NCBI RefSeq assembly: GCF_021650705.1
Contig: NZ_CP087138.1
Location: 1,612,001 to 1,676,000, forward strand
Length of the DNA stretch: 64,000 bases
Origin: Pseudomonas sp. KNUC1026
GTDB lineage: Bacteria > Pseudomonadota > Gammaproteobacteria > Pseudomonadales > Pseudomonadaceae
Reading direction: 5' to 3'
Shown: piece after piece, positions 1 through 8,949 of the stretch
Layout: the number at the start of each line of letters is the position of its first letter
Numbering within the stretch: the first letter of the stretch is position 1
Position numbers and translations under genes: made by a program
Notes under the pieces: generated by a model
The model's input: only the letters and a program-made list of their open reading frames with translations
The model's database searches: none
What the model was told of the DNA's origin: nothing

Positions 1-139
1 CGCGTTTGAATGGCAGCTGAGGCAGGGTTACCACTTTTGTGTAGGAAAATTCCGCTTTATTGCACGTCGGTTGAATCAGCGTTCTGATTTGCCTGACCCT
101 TGGCCTCCGCGCTGTGCGGCAATCAAGGGGGAGCGCAGA

Positions 140-340
140 ATGTTGATACTGACACGGGAAATCGGAGAGCAGCTGGTGATTGGAGACGGGGAGGTCACCG
201 TCACTGTCATGGAGATCACCGGCAATCAGATACGGCTCGGCATCGTGGCGCCCAGGGATGTGGCGGTGAACCGGCAGGAAATTCACGACCGGATGAAAGC
301 GTCGGGCGAGCCTGCCAGGCCCGCCCGGCGGTTGCGCTGA
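140..340 (+). CDS. csrA: CsrA/RsmA-family post-transcriptional regulator (divergent paralogue)
   Basis: This 66-residue protein matches the CsrA fold: it opens [15 protein letters not shown] and keeps Leu4, Arg6 and the core GNQIRLGI. Arg45 lies at the position of the RNA-contacting Arg44 of E. coli CsrA, in VNRQEI instead of the usual VHREEI. CsrA proteins are dimers that bind GGA motifs in mRNA leaders and control translation and stability. The ATG at 140 is preceded by a GGGGGAG ribosome site; the same frame stays open upstream to the window edge, so an N-terminal extension cannot be excluded, but family length favours this start. Its differences from the usual RsmA and RsmE sequences and the basic tail PARRLR suggest an extra paralogue. 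It is convergent with the next gene, with no gap. Confidence 0.9.
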   Translation: MLILTREIGEQLVIGDGEVTVTVMEITGNQIRLGIVAPRDVAVNRQEIHDRMKASGEPARPARRLR

Positions 341-904
341 TCAGGCGTTTTCCAGCGCCTTGGCAATGGCCTCGTTGAAGGCCGGGATGTCATCGGGGGT
401 GCGCGAGGTGATCAGCGTCCAGCCATTGGCACCACATTCCTTCACCTCTTGATCGACCCAGCCGGCCGCGCCTGCGTTTTTCAGGTCGGTACTGACGCTT
501 GGGTAGGAGGTCAGGGTTTTGCCCTTGACCACACCGGCATCGATCAGCAGCCATGGCCCGTGGCAGATGGCGGCGACGGTTTTGCCGGCGTCGGCGAATT
601 CCTTGACCAGCCGCTGGGCGTCCTTGTCCTGGCGCAAGGTATCGGCGTTTACCGTGCCGCCCGGAATCACCAGCAGGTGGAAGTCGCTGGCTTTGGCGTC
701 GGCAAGTTTCTGGTTGGAACGCACGGTGGTGTCTTTCTCGGTATCGCCCACGAAGGTCTGTGTGGTGCCGCCTTCGACCGAAGCATGCACCACCTCGGCG
801 CCCAGCCCCTGCAATGCCTGCACCGGCTTGACCAGTTCGTCGCGCTCGATACCGGTGTTGGCGGTAATGACCAGCACACGTTTGCCCTGCAATTGGTTGC
901 TCAT
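341..904 (-). CDS. DJ-1/PfpI-family type 1 glutamine amidotransferase-like protein
   Basis: The 187-residue protein has the PfpI/YhbO layout: an N-terminal flavodoxin-like strand (KRVLVITANTGIERDEL), the acidic loop LLVIPGG near residue 80, and the nucleophile elbow AICHGPW with the conserved Cys near residue 114 followed by the general-base region. Family members act as stress-related glyoxalase/deglycase enzymes or chaperones, and most are cytosolic. Its stop codon directly abuts the csrA stop on the other strand. The closing segment SRTPDDIPAFNEAIAKAL is typical of the YhbO-like subgroup. The exact substrate cannot be read from the sequence. Confidence 0.88.
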   Translation of the reverse strand: MSNQLQGKRVLVITANTGIERDELVKPVQALQGLGAEVVHASVEGGTTQTFVGDTEKDTTVRSNQKLADAKASDFHLLVIPGGTVNADTLRQDKDAQRLVKEFADAGKTVAAICHGPWLLIDAGVVKGKTLTSYPSVSTDLKNAGAAGWVDQEVKECGANGWTLITSRTPDDIPAFNEAIAKALENA

Positions 905-1000
905 CTCGGCTTTGCTCCATCAGATTGGGTTAGCTGTGGAGGGGCCGTGGCTGGTTAGGGTTCAATCGGTGTGCTGATCCGTTTCTCCAACGGTTGCGCC

Positions 1001-1378
1001 TTAACTCAGCCGCTGTACCAGTGCAAAGCCTGCGATGGTCATCACCACCGAGCCGACCACGTGCACCAGCGCCGTGGCCAGAGCCCAGCCGTAGCGGCCT
1101 TGCTGCAGCATGGCTACCACCTCGGCGGAAAAGGTGGAGAAGGTGGTGAGGCCGCCGCAGAAGCCAGTGGTGATGAGTAGGCGCCAGGCCGGGTCGAGGT
1201 TGGGGTAGCGGGTAAAGAACGCCATGGCCCCGCCGATGATGAAACCGCCGATGAGGTTGACGAACAACGTACCCATCGGCAGGTAGGGGAACAACCCGTT
1301 GAAACGCAGCCCCATGACCCAGCGCAGTACACAACCGGCCGAGCCGCCGATGATGACGGCCAATAACGAGCTGTACAT
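1001..1378 (-). CDS. crcB: CrcB/FluC fluoride-specific ion channel
   Basis: At 125 residues and with four predicted hydrophobic helices, this is a standard-length CrcB subunit. The signature GFCGGLTTFSTFS sits near residues 73-85, the N-terminal GGSAGCVLRW is present, and the Asn of LFVNLIGGF is conserved. FluC proteins form antiparallel dimers in the inner membrane that export fluoride. I looked for a crcB-motif fluoride riboswitch in the 130 bases upstream and did not find the conserved core. The gene is divergent from crtZ, with which it shares a short intergenic region. Confidence 0.93.
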   Translation of the reverse strand: MYSSLLAVIIGGSAGCVLRWVMGLRFNGLFPYLPMGTLFVNLIGGFIIGGAMAFFTRYPNLDPAWRLLITTGFCGGLTTFSTFSAEVVAMLQQGRYGWALATALVHVVGSVVMTIAGFALVQRLS

Positions 1379-1508
1379 GGTGCAGGCACTCCGAAATCAA
1401 ACAGCCATGCTACCGCCGGCGCCGGGCAGCCTTCAATCGAAGCTTCGCGCCGGGTGCCGGAACCGTTGGCACCGGTCATACTCCAACACTGCGCCCGGGG
1501 AGATCGCC

Positions 1509-2045
1509 ATGCTTGTGCTGTTCAATACATTGATCGTGCTGTTGACTGTTGCCGCCATGGAGGCCGTTGCGGTGCTTGCGCACAAGTACCTGATGCACGG
1601 CCCGGGCTGGGGTTGGCACCGCTCGCACCACGAGCCGCGCAACGGCTGGTTCGAAAAGAACGACCTGTACGCCGTGGTGTTCGCGGGCCTGGCCATCGTG
1701 CTGATCGCCTGGGGCACTTCCGGCGCCTGGCCGCTGCAATGGATCGGTGCGGGAATGACCGCTTACGGCGCACTCTATTTCATCGCCCACGACGGGCTGG
1801 TACACCAGCGCTGGCCGTTTCGCCATGTGCCTCGCAGCGGTTATCTCAAGCGCCTCTACCAGGCCCATCGCCTGCACCATGCGGTGAAAGGGCGGGAGAA
1901 TTGCGTGTCCTTCGGCTTTCTCTACGCGCCACCGTTGGCAAACCTGCGCGCCCAGTTGCGGGCGCTGCATGGCGGGCCGCTCAACGCGGACGTTGCCAAA
2001 GCCCGGCAGGGCGAGGCGCCGCCGGCCGCGCCAGGCGAGCGCTGA
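1509..2045 (+). CDS. crtZ: Beta-carotene 3-hydroxylase (fatty acid hydroxylase superfamily)
   Basis: CrtZ is a membrane di-iron hydroxylase that converts beta-carotene via beta-cryptoxanthin to zeaxanthin. The 178-residue product carries the full set of histidine clusters: HKYLMH (about 25-30), HRSHH (about 37-41), HDGLVH (about 94-99) and HRLHH (about 119-123), separated by hydrophobic helices. The ATG at 1509 gives the usual family length. The gene runs towards crtB and the two 3' ends overlap by 65 bases on opposite strands, as in Pantoea-type crt clusters. The C-terminal tail is Ala/Pro rich and probably disordered. It is transcribed separately from the crtB-idi operon. Confidence 0.95.
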   Translation: MLVLFNTLIVLLTVAAMEAVAVLAHKYLMHGPGWGWHRSHHEPRNGWFEKNDLYAVVFAGLAIVLIAWGTSGAWPLQWIGAGMTAYGALYFIAHDGLVHQRWPFRHVPRSGYLKRLYQAHRLHHAVKGRENCVSFGFLYAPPLANLRAQLRALHGGPLNADVAKARQGEAPPAAPGER

Positions 2046-2922
2046 GCGCCTGGCCAAGGCCTTGGGCCAACAACCCCAGCTTTTCAAGCTTCGACGTGCC
2101 CTGGCGATGGTCCCAGGCCTTCGGCCCGGCGCGTTGCACCTTCACCCCGATTTCCCGGTATACCCCTCGCGCGGTGGCGATGGCCCAGGCTGAACGCCAA
2201 GGCAGCGCCGGCAAGCCCGCCTGGGCGGATTCGTAATAGGGCTCGGCCGTGTCGACCAGGCGCTCGGCGAGCCGCGCCAGGGCCAGGCGGTTGGCTGGGT
2301 CGGTGATGTGCTCGGGGTCGATGCCCGCTTCGCGCAGCCACTGCGCCGGCAGGTAGCAGCGGCCCAGTGCTGCGTCCTCGACGATGTCCCGTGCGATGTT
2401 GGTCAGCTGAAAGGCCAGCCCCAGGTCGCAGGCCCGATCCAGCACGGCTTCGTCCTGCACCCCCATCACCCGCGCCATCATCAGCCCGACCACGCCCGCG
2501 ACGTGATAGCAGTACTGCAAGGTGTCATCGAGCTGCTCGTAGTGATGCTCTTCCACGTCCATGGCGAAGCCGTCCAGGTGCGCCAGCGCCTGTTCCAGCG
2601 GAATGTGCCGGGCCAGCGCCACGGCCTGGAAGGCTGCGAAGGCCGGGTCTTGCATGGGCGCGCCAGCCAGGGCCTGGCGAGTCTGCTCGCGCAGCTGCGC
2701 CAGGCGCAGCTGCGGGCTGTCGCTGGCCGATGACGGCGCGGCGAACCCCAATACCTGGCCGTCGACCACGTCGTCGCAGTGGCGGCACCAGGTGTAGAGC
2801 ATCACGGCGTCGCGGCGGGTGGCAGGGTCGAACAGCCGCGCGGCGGTGGCGAAGCTCCTGGAGCCGGCAGCGATGGTCTGTTCGGCATGCTCGAGCAGCG
2901 GGCGGGAGGCGGCCTGGCTCAT
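1981..2922 (-). CDS. crtB: Phytoene synthase
   Basis: CrtB condenses two geranylgeranyl diphosphates into phytoene. The 313-residue protein shows the first Asp-rich motif in WCRHCDDVVDG (near residue 45) and the second in LTNIARDIVEDA (near residue 170), followed by RCYLPAQW. Its start overlaps the crtI stop by four bases (ATGA), indicating translational coupling and a place as the last gene of the idi-crtX-crtY-crtI-crtB operon. The 3' end overlaps crtZ on the opposite strand. Confidence 0.96.
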   Translation of the reverse strand: MSQAASRPLLEHAEQTIAAGSRSFATAARLFDPATRRDAVMLYTWCRHCDDVVDGQVLGFAAPSSASDSPQLRLAQLREQTRQALAGAPMQDPAFAAFQAVALARHIPLEQALAHLDGFAMDVEEHHYEQLDDTLQYCYHVAGVVGLMMARVMGVQDEAVLDRACDLGLAFQLTNIARDIVEDAALGRCYLPAQWLREAGIDPEHITDPANRLALARLAERLVDTAEPYYESAQAGLPALPWRSAWAIATARGVYREIGVKVQRAGPKAWDHRQGTSKLEKLGLLAQGLGQALSARLARPAAPRPAGLWQRPR

Positions 2923-4400
2923 CGGGCAAGGTCCTCCAGCATGAGCCCGGCGGTGGCCTTGGCCGAGCCGATCACCCCTGGCACACCCGCACCAGGGTGA
3001 GTGCCGGCGCCTACCAGGTACAGGTTGCCGATCTGGCTGTCGCGGTTGTGCGGGCGGAACCACGCGCTTTGGGTGAGGATCGGCTCCAGCGAGAACGCCG
3101 AGCCCAGGTGTGCGCCGAGCTCGTCGCGAAAATCCGCGGGCGTGAACATCCGGTGCGTCACCAGTTGCTCGCGCAGGCCCGGCATGTAGCGCTGCTCCAG
3201 GTAGTCGAAGATGCGCTCGCGCAGGCGCGGGCCTTCCACCGACCAGTCCACCGGCGCCTGGCCCAGGTGGGGCACAGGCGCCAGCACGTAGTGGGTGCCA
3301 CAGCCGGGCGGGGCCAGCGACGGGTCGGTCACGCACGGCGCATGCAGGTAGAGCGAAAAGTCGTCGGTCAGCGCATGGCCGTTGAAGATGTCGTCGATCA
3401 ACTCGCGGTAGCGCGGGCCGAAGCACGCGGTGTGGTGCGCCAGTTGGGGCTGGACTTTGTTCAAACCGAAGTGCAGCACGAACAGCGAATTGCTCGAGCG
3501 CTTGCTCTTGAGCGACTTGGCCCGTGCCTGGCCTTGCGGGGAATGGCCCAGCAGTTTCTCGTAGGTGTGCACCACATCGGCATTGGAGGCCACCGCCGGG
3601 GTGTCGAAACGGCGGCCATCGGCCAGTTGCACGGCGCCGATCCGGTTGCCGTCAAGCTCAAGGCGTTCGACCTTTGCGTTCAACTCCAGCTGGCCGCCCA
3701 GGTCCTGGAACAGCTTTACCAAGGCCTGTACCAGCGCCCCGGTGCCGCCCTTGGCAAACCACACGCCCCACTGCCGCTCCAGCGCGTGGATCAACGTGTA
3801 GATCGACGAGGTGGCGAACGGGTTGCCGCCCACCAGCAGCGAGTGGAAGGAAAACGCCTGGCGCAGGTGGTCGCTCTCGACGAACCGCGCCACCGTGCCA
3901 TACACCGTGCGCCAGGCCTTGAGCCGCGCCAGTTGCGGGCCGGCGCGCAGCATGTCGCGAAAGCTCAGGAACGGCACGCTGCCAAGCTTGAGGTAGCCCT
4001 CTTCGAACACCGCCTGGGAATAGGCCAGAAAGCGCCGATAACCTTCGACATCAGCCGGGTTGAAGGCATGGATCTGCCGCTCGAGTGCCTCCTGGTCGTT
4101 GTCGTAGTCCAGCACCCGGCCGTCTTCCCAGCACAGGCGGTAGAACGGCTTGACCGGCAGCAGCTCCAGGTAATCGGCCATGCGTTTGCCGGCCAGAGTG
4201 AACAGCGCCTCGATGGCGGTAGGGTCAGTGATCACCGTGGGCCCGGCGTCGAAGGTGAAACCCTCGTCGTGGTACACGTAGGCGCGCCCGCCCGGTTTGT
4301 CGCGCGCTTCCAGCAACAGCACAGGCACGCCGGAGGCCTGCAGGCGGATGGCCAGGGCCAGGCCGCCCAGGCCGGCGCCGATGACGACGGTTCGATTCAT
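2919..4400 (-). CDS. crtI: Phytoene desaturase (lycopene-forming, CrtI type)
   Basis: CrtI desaturates phytoene stepwise to all-trans-lycopene using FAD. The 493-residue protein begins with the dinucleotide-binding fingerprint VVIGAGLGGLALAIRLQ and the flavin segment LLEARDKPGGRAYVY, and ends with the family signature LYLVGAGTHPGAGVPGV. Length is typical of the bacterial four-step enzyme. It overlaps crtY and crtB by four bases each. No frameshift or missing motif was seen. Confidence 0.97.
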   Translation of the reverse strand: MNRTVVIGAGLGGLALAIRLQASGVPVLLLEARDKPGGRAYVYHDEGFTFDAGPTVITDPTAIEALFTLAGKRMADYLELLPVKPFYRLCWEDGRVLDYDNDQEALERQIHAFNPADVEGYRRFLAYSQAVFEEGYLKLGSVPFLSFRDMLRAGPQLARLKAWRTVYGTVARFVESDHLRQAFSFHSLLVGGNPFATSSIYTLIHALERQWGVWFAKGGTGALVQALVKLFQDLGGQLELNAKVERLELDGNRIGAVQLADGRRFDTPAVASNADVVHTYEKLLGHSPQGQARAKSLKSKRSSNSLFVLHFGLNKVQPQLAHHTACFGPRYRELIDDIFNGHALTDDFSLYLHAPCVTDPSLAPPGCGTHYVLAPVPHLGQAPVDWSVEGPRLRERIFDYLEQRYMPGLREQLVTHRMFTPADFRDELGAHLGSAFSLEPILTQSAWFRPHNRDSQIGNLYLVGAGTHPGAGVPGVIGSAKATAGLMLEDLAR

Positions 4401-5566
4401 GGCAACTCTCGGGAAGGGAAATCAGGAAAAGCCATTGCGCGCAGCGCAGCGCCTACCGGTACCGGTGGCTTGCCGCTGAGCAGGCGGGCCTTGTCGGCCA
4501 GGGTGATGCGGCCGGCATAGAAACGCTCGATCAGGCCATCGCCCAGGCCATAGAAGCGTTGCATCACGCGCCAGCGGTCACTGGGGTTACCGGCCATGAA
4601 CAACATGCGGTTAAGCAGGCGGAAGAACCGCTGCTGCCGCCATTGCACTCGCGCACTCTCGCGCAGGCTGTTGAACAGGTGCGCGTGGTCAAGGCAGGGC
4701 GCAGCGGCGATCAGCTCGGCCGTGCGCACGGCGCAAGGCAGTGAATAACCGGTGGTGGGGTGAAACAGCCCGGCGCGCAGGCCGCTGCAGGGCATGCCCT
4801 TGGCCTGGCCCCAGAAGGCTTCGAAGTCGCCGTCCAGGATGATCGGCAGGCTGCCGCTTTCTTCGCGCAGCAGTTCGCCGCCGCTCCAACCCTGTTCGGC
4901 CGCGTATTGGCCGATGGCCTGGCGCAAGTGGGCCGGGTCCAAGTGTTGATGGTCGATGTAATGGGTGTCTTCGATGAGCAGCCGGTCCGGGCTCAGCGGC
5001 AGGGTGTAGACGAAGCGGTAGCCATCGCCCTGCGCCACGGTGGCGTCCATCAGCACCGGCTGGAGCAGGCCGTGTGGTTCGGGCAGCTTCAGTTCCTGGC
5101 CGATGAAGGCCTGGTAGCCCAGTTGCAGGTGTGGGCTGGGCTGGGCACCGCGGCCATCGATGACGGCCTGGGCGTGCAAGGTTTGCCCATCGGGCAACTG
5201 CACGGTGTCGGGGGTGATGCGCGACACCGCCGTGCCGGTGAGTACCCGTTCACCCATGGCGCGAGCCAGGTGCACGGCGAAGCTTGCCGAGGTGATGGTG
5301 CAGTATTCGCCGGGCAGTTGCCGGGTGAAGGCGGGGAAGCGCACCTGGTAGCCGGGCCAGCGATGGTCGATCAGCGGTGCCAGCCAGCGCAGCTGCTGCG
5401 CGTTCAGGTCGCTGGCATGGAACGACCAGGTGTGATTGCCGCCGCAGTGGCGGTCGCGGTCGATCAGCAGCACCGCCAGCTCCGGCCGGGTGTGGCGCAG
5501 GTGCCAGGCAATAAGCCCATTGGCCAGGCCCGCACCGACCAGAATCAGATCCCAGTCGCGCCTCAT
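4397..5566 (-). CDS. crtY: Lycopene beta-cyclase
   Basis: CrtY forms the two beta-ionone rings of beta-carotene from lycopene in a redox-neutral reaction that needs reduced FAD. The 389-residue protein starts with LILVGAGLANGLIAWHL, a variant dinucleotide-binding motif typical of CrtY/CrtL, and has the cyclase segments YQAFIGQELKLPEPHG and GLFHPTTGYSLP. The length agrees with Pantoea CrtY. It overlaps both neighbours by four bases within the crt operon. Confidence 0.96.
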   Translation of the reverse strand: MRRDWDLILVGAGLANGLIAWHLRHTRPELAVLLIDRDRHCGGNHTWSFHASDLNAQQLRWLAPLIDHRWPGYQVRFPAFTRQLPGEYCTITSASFAVHLARAMGERVLTGTAVSRITPDTVQLPDGQTLHAQAVIDGRGAQPSPHLQLGYQAFIGQELKLPEPHGLLQPVLMDATVAQGDGYRFVYTLPLSPDRLLIEDTHYIDHQHLDPAHLRQAIGQYAAEQGWSGGELLREESGSLPIILDGDFEAFWGQAKGMPCSGLRAGLFHPTTGYSLPCAVRTAELIAAAPCLDHAHLFNSLRESARVQWRQQRFFRLLNRMLFMAGNPSDRWRVMQRFYGLGDGLIERFYAGRITLADKARLLSGKPPVPVGAALRAMAFPDFPSRELP

Positions 5567-6837
5567 GCTGCCAGCACCGGGCGTTTGGCCTCGATGGCCT
5601 GCTCGATGATCTGCACCGCGCGCGGGGTGCCGCCGGCCTCCAGCAATGCAGGGGCCAGCGCGCGCTGGCGCTGGGCATAGGCGGGGGCGTCGAGCAATGC
5701 TCGCAAATGCTCAGCGAACACCACACTGCGGCTGTGCCGGGAAGCGCGGCGGCCGACACCCGCCCAGGCCACCCGCGCCGCGACGCCGGGTTGGTCGAAC
5801 GCGATCGGCACCGCGAGGATCGGCGTGGCGGCGACGATGGCGTCCATCACCGTGTTCAGCCCGCCGTGGGTGATGACCGCCTGAGCCTGGGCAAGCACCT
5901 GCGGCTGATCGGCAAAGTCGGTGACCCAGGTCGCGCCCTGGCGTTGCAGCGCTTCGGATTGCGCAGCATCCAGGCCGCCGCAGTGAGCCACCAGCAATTG
6001 GGCATCGAGCTGCCTGCACGCCCGCGCCAGGGTGCGGAACAACCCATAGCGCTGGCCCTGCAAGGTGCCCAACGAGGCGAACACGAACGGCCGCGCCGGG
6101 TCGATGGGCCAGGCCGCGCTGCTCGGCCGCGCCAGCGCAGGCGGGCGCAGCGGGCCAACCGCGTGGAACCAGGCGGGCAGGGCAGTGCGCGGGAAATCCA
6201 GTGCTGGCAGCGTCTGGCTGATCTGCGCCAGGGGCGACAGGCATTGGTGCAGGCTGTCACGCGGCGGCAAACCGAAGGCCAGGGCGTGCCGGGCGATCAC
6301 TCGGCCGTGGCTGCGCATCAGCCAGTCGTAGACGCGCTCGCTGGTGGCGTACATGTGCCGGGCCCGTTCGCTTTGCTCATAGGCAAAGGGCATCACCGCA
6401 AGCGGCAGGCCAGGCTCACGGTTCACCGGCAAAGCGCAGGCCACCGACACGAACGGCAGTCCCAGTGCCTCGGCTACAAGGCCGCCGGCCGCCTCCATCT
6501 GGTCGCAGATCAGCGCGTCCGCCTGAAGGCCGTTCAAGGCATCGGGCAGCTCGCGGCAGAGCATGTCGGTGGTGCGGGCAAGGTCCGCGATCACCCGGCG
6601 GATCGCCAGCCCCGAGGGGTTGGCAGCGTGGCGCACGGTGCGCGCCAGGCTGCCGGCCGGGTGGGTCGCGATACCGACCGGGCAGAAACCGACGCGTGTG
6701 TCGTTGAGCAGGCTGGCCGCCTCGAACTGATGCACGAAGGTCACCCGGTGGCCACGGTCGATCAACCCACCGGCCAAGGCTTGCAGGGCGCGGAAGTGGC
6801 TGAACAGCGGCGGGGCGATGACCACGAAATGGCTCAT
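5563..6837 (-). CDS. crtX: Zeaxanthin glucosyltransferase
   Basis: CrtX transfers glucose from UDP-glucose to the hydroxyls of zeaxanthin, giving the mono- and diglucoside. The 424-residue GT1-family protein has an N-terminal acceptor domain ([17 protein letters not shown]) and the C-terminal nucleotide-sugar region [18 protein letters not shown] followed by [15 protein letters not shown] chose the ATG at 6837 ([10 protein letters not shown]) rather than one six codons upstream because it forms the same ATGA overlap with the idi stop that recurs through the operon. Its presence means the end product is probably a glycosylated xanthophyll. Confidence 0.95.
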   Translation of the reverse strand: MSHFVVIAPPLFSHFRALQALAGGLIDRGHRVTFVHQFEAASLLNDTRVGFCPVGIATHPAGSLARTVRHAANPSGLAIRRVIADLARTTDMLCRELPDALNGLQADALICDQMEAAGGLVAEALGLPFVSVACALPVNREPGLPLAVMPFAYEQSERARHMYATSERVYDWLMRSHGRVIARHALAFGLPPRDSLHQCLSPLAQISQTLPALDFPRTALPAWFHAVGPLRPPALARPSSAAWPIDPARPFVFASLGTLQGQRYGLFRTLARACRQLDAQLLVAHCGGLDAAQSEALQRQGATWVTDFADQPQVLAQAQAVITHGGLNTVMDAIVAATPILAVPIAFDQPGVAARVAWAGVGRRASRHSRSVVFAEHLRALLDAPAYAQRQRALAPALLEAGGTPRAVQIIEQAIEAKRPVLAA

Positions 6838-7877
6838 GCCGGTTGCTCGGTGCAATGAATGGCCGCGCGCTTGAGTGCTGCAAGATCAGCGCTGCCGGTG
6901 CAGAAGCAGGCCACCTTCAGTTGCGCGATCACGTCCTCGAAATGCTCCACCACCGCATCGCTCGATTGCGTGGCGCTGGCCAGCACTGCCGCGGCCTGGC
7001 CGACCAGGTCGGCGCCCAGGCGCAAAGCCTTGGCCACGTCCAGGCCATCACGGATGCCGCCAGAGGCTATCAACGGCATACCAGGCAAGGCCTGGCGTAC
7101 CTGTACCAATGCGTCGGCAGTGGGGATGCCCCAGCCGGCGAAGGCCTCAGCCAGGGCGCGAGCCCGGCGCTGGGTGGCGCGCGCGCCTTCGACCGCAGCC
7201 CAGGAGGTGCCACCGGCGCCGGCTACATCGATCATCTGCACGCCCACGGCTGCCAGGCGTTGGGCTACGGGCGCGCTGATTCCGGCGCCGACTTCCTTGA
7301 TTACCACCGGCACCGACAGCGCCTTGACCAGTTGCTCGATGCCGTTGAGTACCCCGCGCCAGTCGCGGTCACCGCCATTTTGTACAGCTTCCTGCAAGGG
7401 GTTCAGGTGCACGATCAACGCATCGGCAGCGATCATGTCCACTGCCCGCCGCGCGTAATCCACGCCCTGTGCGCCACGCACTTGCGCACCTCCCAGGTTG
7501 GCCAGCAGCGGGATGCCTGGTGCCAGTTGGCGCAGCTCGCGGGTCAGCCCCCAGTCCATGTCGGCCTCCAGCGCGACGCGCTGCGAGCCCACGCCCATCG
7601 CCAGCCCCAGGTGCTCGGCGGCTTCGGCCAGGTGGCGGTTTATATCGCGGGCGCGGCTGGCGCCTCCGGTCATCGAACTGATCAGCAGTGGCGCCCGCAG
7701 GCGATAACCCAGCCATGGGGTGCTCAGGTCGATGGCATCCAGGTCCAGCTCCGGCAGTGCGCAATGCTCGAAGCGCCAGCGGGTGAAACCGTTGCCGAGC
7801 GGTGCGTTGGCGCGGGTCGGGTCCAGCACGATATCCAGGTGATCATTCTTGCGGTGAACCAGGTCGACATCCTTCAT
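6834..7877 (-). CDS. fni: Isopentenyl-diphosphate delta-isomerase, type 2 (FMN-dependent)
   Basis: This enzyme interconverts IPP and DMAPP to supply the carotenoid branch. The 347-residue TIM-barrel protein starts with [10 protein letters not shown], has the SSMTGGA loop near residue 68 and the FMN phosphate-binding stretch [19 protein letters not shown] near residue 270, all typical of type 2 IDI and unlike the Nudix-type enzyme. It is the first gene of the minus-strand crt operon; the same idi-crtX-crtY-crtI-crtB order is known from Pantoea agglomerans-type clusters. Confidence 0.95.
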   Translation of the reverse strand: MKDVDLVHRKNDHLDIVLDPTRANAPLGNGFTRWRFEHCALPELDLDAIDLSTPWLGYRLRAPLLISSMTGGASRARDINRHLAEAAEHLGLAMGVGSQRVALEADMDWGLTRELRQLAPGIPLLANLGGAQVRGAQGVDYARRAVDMIAADALIVHLNPLQEAVQNGGDRDWRGVLNGIEQLVKALSVPVVIKEVGAGISAPVAQRLAAVGVQMIDVAGAGGTSWAAVEGARATQRRARALAEAFAGWGIPTADALVQVRQALPGMPLIASGGIRDGLDVAKALRLGADLVGQAAAVLASATQSSDAVVEHFEDVIAQLKVACFCTGSADLAALKRAAIHCTEQPA

Positions 7878-7916
7878 CGAGGCTCCGGGGAGTATTCCGT
7901 GCTTGGCGGTGGTCAG

Positions 7917-7953
7917 TTGTACAAGATAAGGCTTTAATTAAAGCTTCGTACAA
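7917..7953. promoter_or_regulatory. Bipartite palindrome in the idi/crtE divergent promoter region
   Basis: A perfect 14-base palindrome (GCTTTAATTAAAGC, 7931-7944) is bracketed by inverted TTGTAC (7917-7922) and GTACAA (7948-7953). It lies in an AT-rich patch between idi and crtE and could be the operator and/or overlapping promoters of the divergent transcripts. The TGTAC elements recall sites of MerR-type light regulators (LitR/CarH), but the spacing seen here does not match a motif I can confirm. Confidence 0.5.
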
Positions 7954-8052
7954 TACGCATGAGGCTATGGCAACCGCGCGAGGCCGGTGTTCCGCCGCTT
8001 TGCGTGTTTTTCACGCGTGCATTGACCGCCATCACCGAGCAAGGACCCATCG

Positions 8053-8949
8053 ATGACTGCAATAGGCCAGGCCAGCGAGCTGCTGGCAATACGCGAGGCG
8101 GTGCAGATGCGCCTGGACCAACTGCTTCCGGTGGTCAGCGAGCGTGACCTGGTCACCGCCGCCAGCCGCGAAAGCGCGCTGGCACCGGGCGAACGCATTC
8201 GCCCAGTGTTGCTGATGCTGATCGCCCGCGACCTGGGCTGTGAAAAGCCTGCCGTGCTGGACCTGGCCTGCGCGGTGGAGATGGTGCACGCCGCCTCGCT
8301 GGTTCTGGATGATCTGCCGTGCATGGACGACGCGAGCCTGCGCCGTGGCCGCCCGACCCTGCACCGGCAATTCGGCGAAGATGTTGCCATTCTGGCTGCC
8401 ATCGGGCTGCTCAGCCGCGCCTTTGGCGTGATCGCGGCGGCGCCGGGTTTGAGTGACAGCGCGCGGGTCGAGGCGGTGGCACAACTGTCGGCGACGGTGG
8501 GTTTGCAGGGCCTGGTGCAGGGCCAGTTCCAGGACTTGCGCGGCGGCGCTGCCGCGCGCGGCGAGGACGCCATCGCGCGCACCGACGAACTGAAAACCGG
8601 CGTGTTGTTCAGTGCGACCTTGCAACTGGCAGCCATTGCCGCAGAGGCCTGCGCCGCCACACGCGAATCGCTGGCAGGGTTCGCCAGGGAACTGGGCCAG
8701 GCCTTTCAGCTGCTCGATGACCTGGCCGACGGCAGCAGCGAGCGCAGCAGCGAGCATGGCAAGGACGCTCATCAGGACGTGGGCAAATCCACGCTGGTGG
8801 CGCTGCTTGGCGTAGAAGGGGTACGCCAGCGCCTGCAAGCGCACCTTCGCAGCGCCGACGATCACCTGGCCTGTGCCTGCGGCCAGGGCGTGGCCACGCG
8901 GCGCTTCATGCGCGCGTGGTTCGATCAGCAGATGGGCGTGGCGAGCTGA
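8053..8949 (+). CDS. crtE: Geranylgeranyl diphosphate synthase
   Basis: CrtE elongates farnesyl diphosphate to GGPP, the substrate of CrtB. The 298-residue polyprenyl synthase has the first Asp-rich motif LDDLPCMDDAS (near residue 89) and the second QLLDDLADGS (near residue 222), with GERIRPVLLML upstream and QGQFQDLRGG between. It is transcribed divergently from the rest of the pathway, whereas in Pantoea clusters crtE is co-directional with idi/crtX. Its 3' end overlaps the following minus-strand regulator by 44 bases. Confidence 0.95.
   Translation: MTAIGQASELLAIREAVQMRLDQLLPVVSERDLVTAASRESALAPGERIRPVLLMLIARDLGCEKPAVLDLACAVEMVHAASLVLDDLPCMDDASLRRGRPTLHRQFGEDVAILAAIGLLSRAFGVIAAAPGLSDSARVEAVAQLSATVGLQGLVQGQFQDLRGGAAARGEDAIARTDELKTGVLFSATLQLAAIAAEACAATRESLAGFARELGQAFQLLDDLADGSSERSSEHGKDAHQDVGKSTLVALLGVEGVRQRLQAHLRSADDHLACACGQGVATRRFMRAWFDQQMGVAS

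Noticed and set aside
1379..1508. Possible fluoride riboswitch before crcB
   Set aside because: The conserved core and pseudoknot sequences could not be found on the minus strand.
2367..4520. Open frame of 717 codons on the plus strand
   Set aside because: It is antisense to crtB and crtI, with shadow-type composition.
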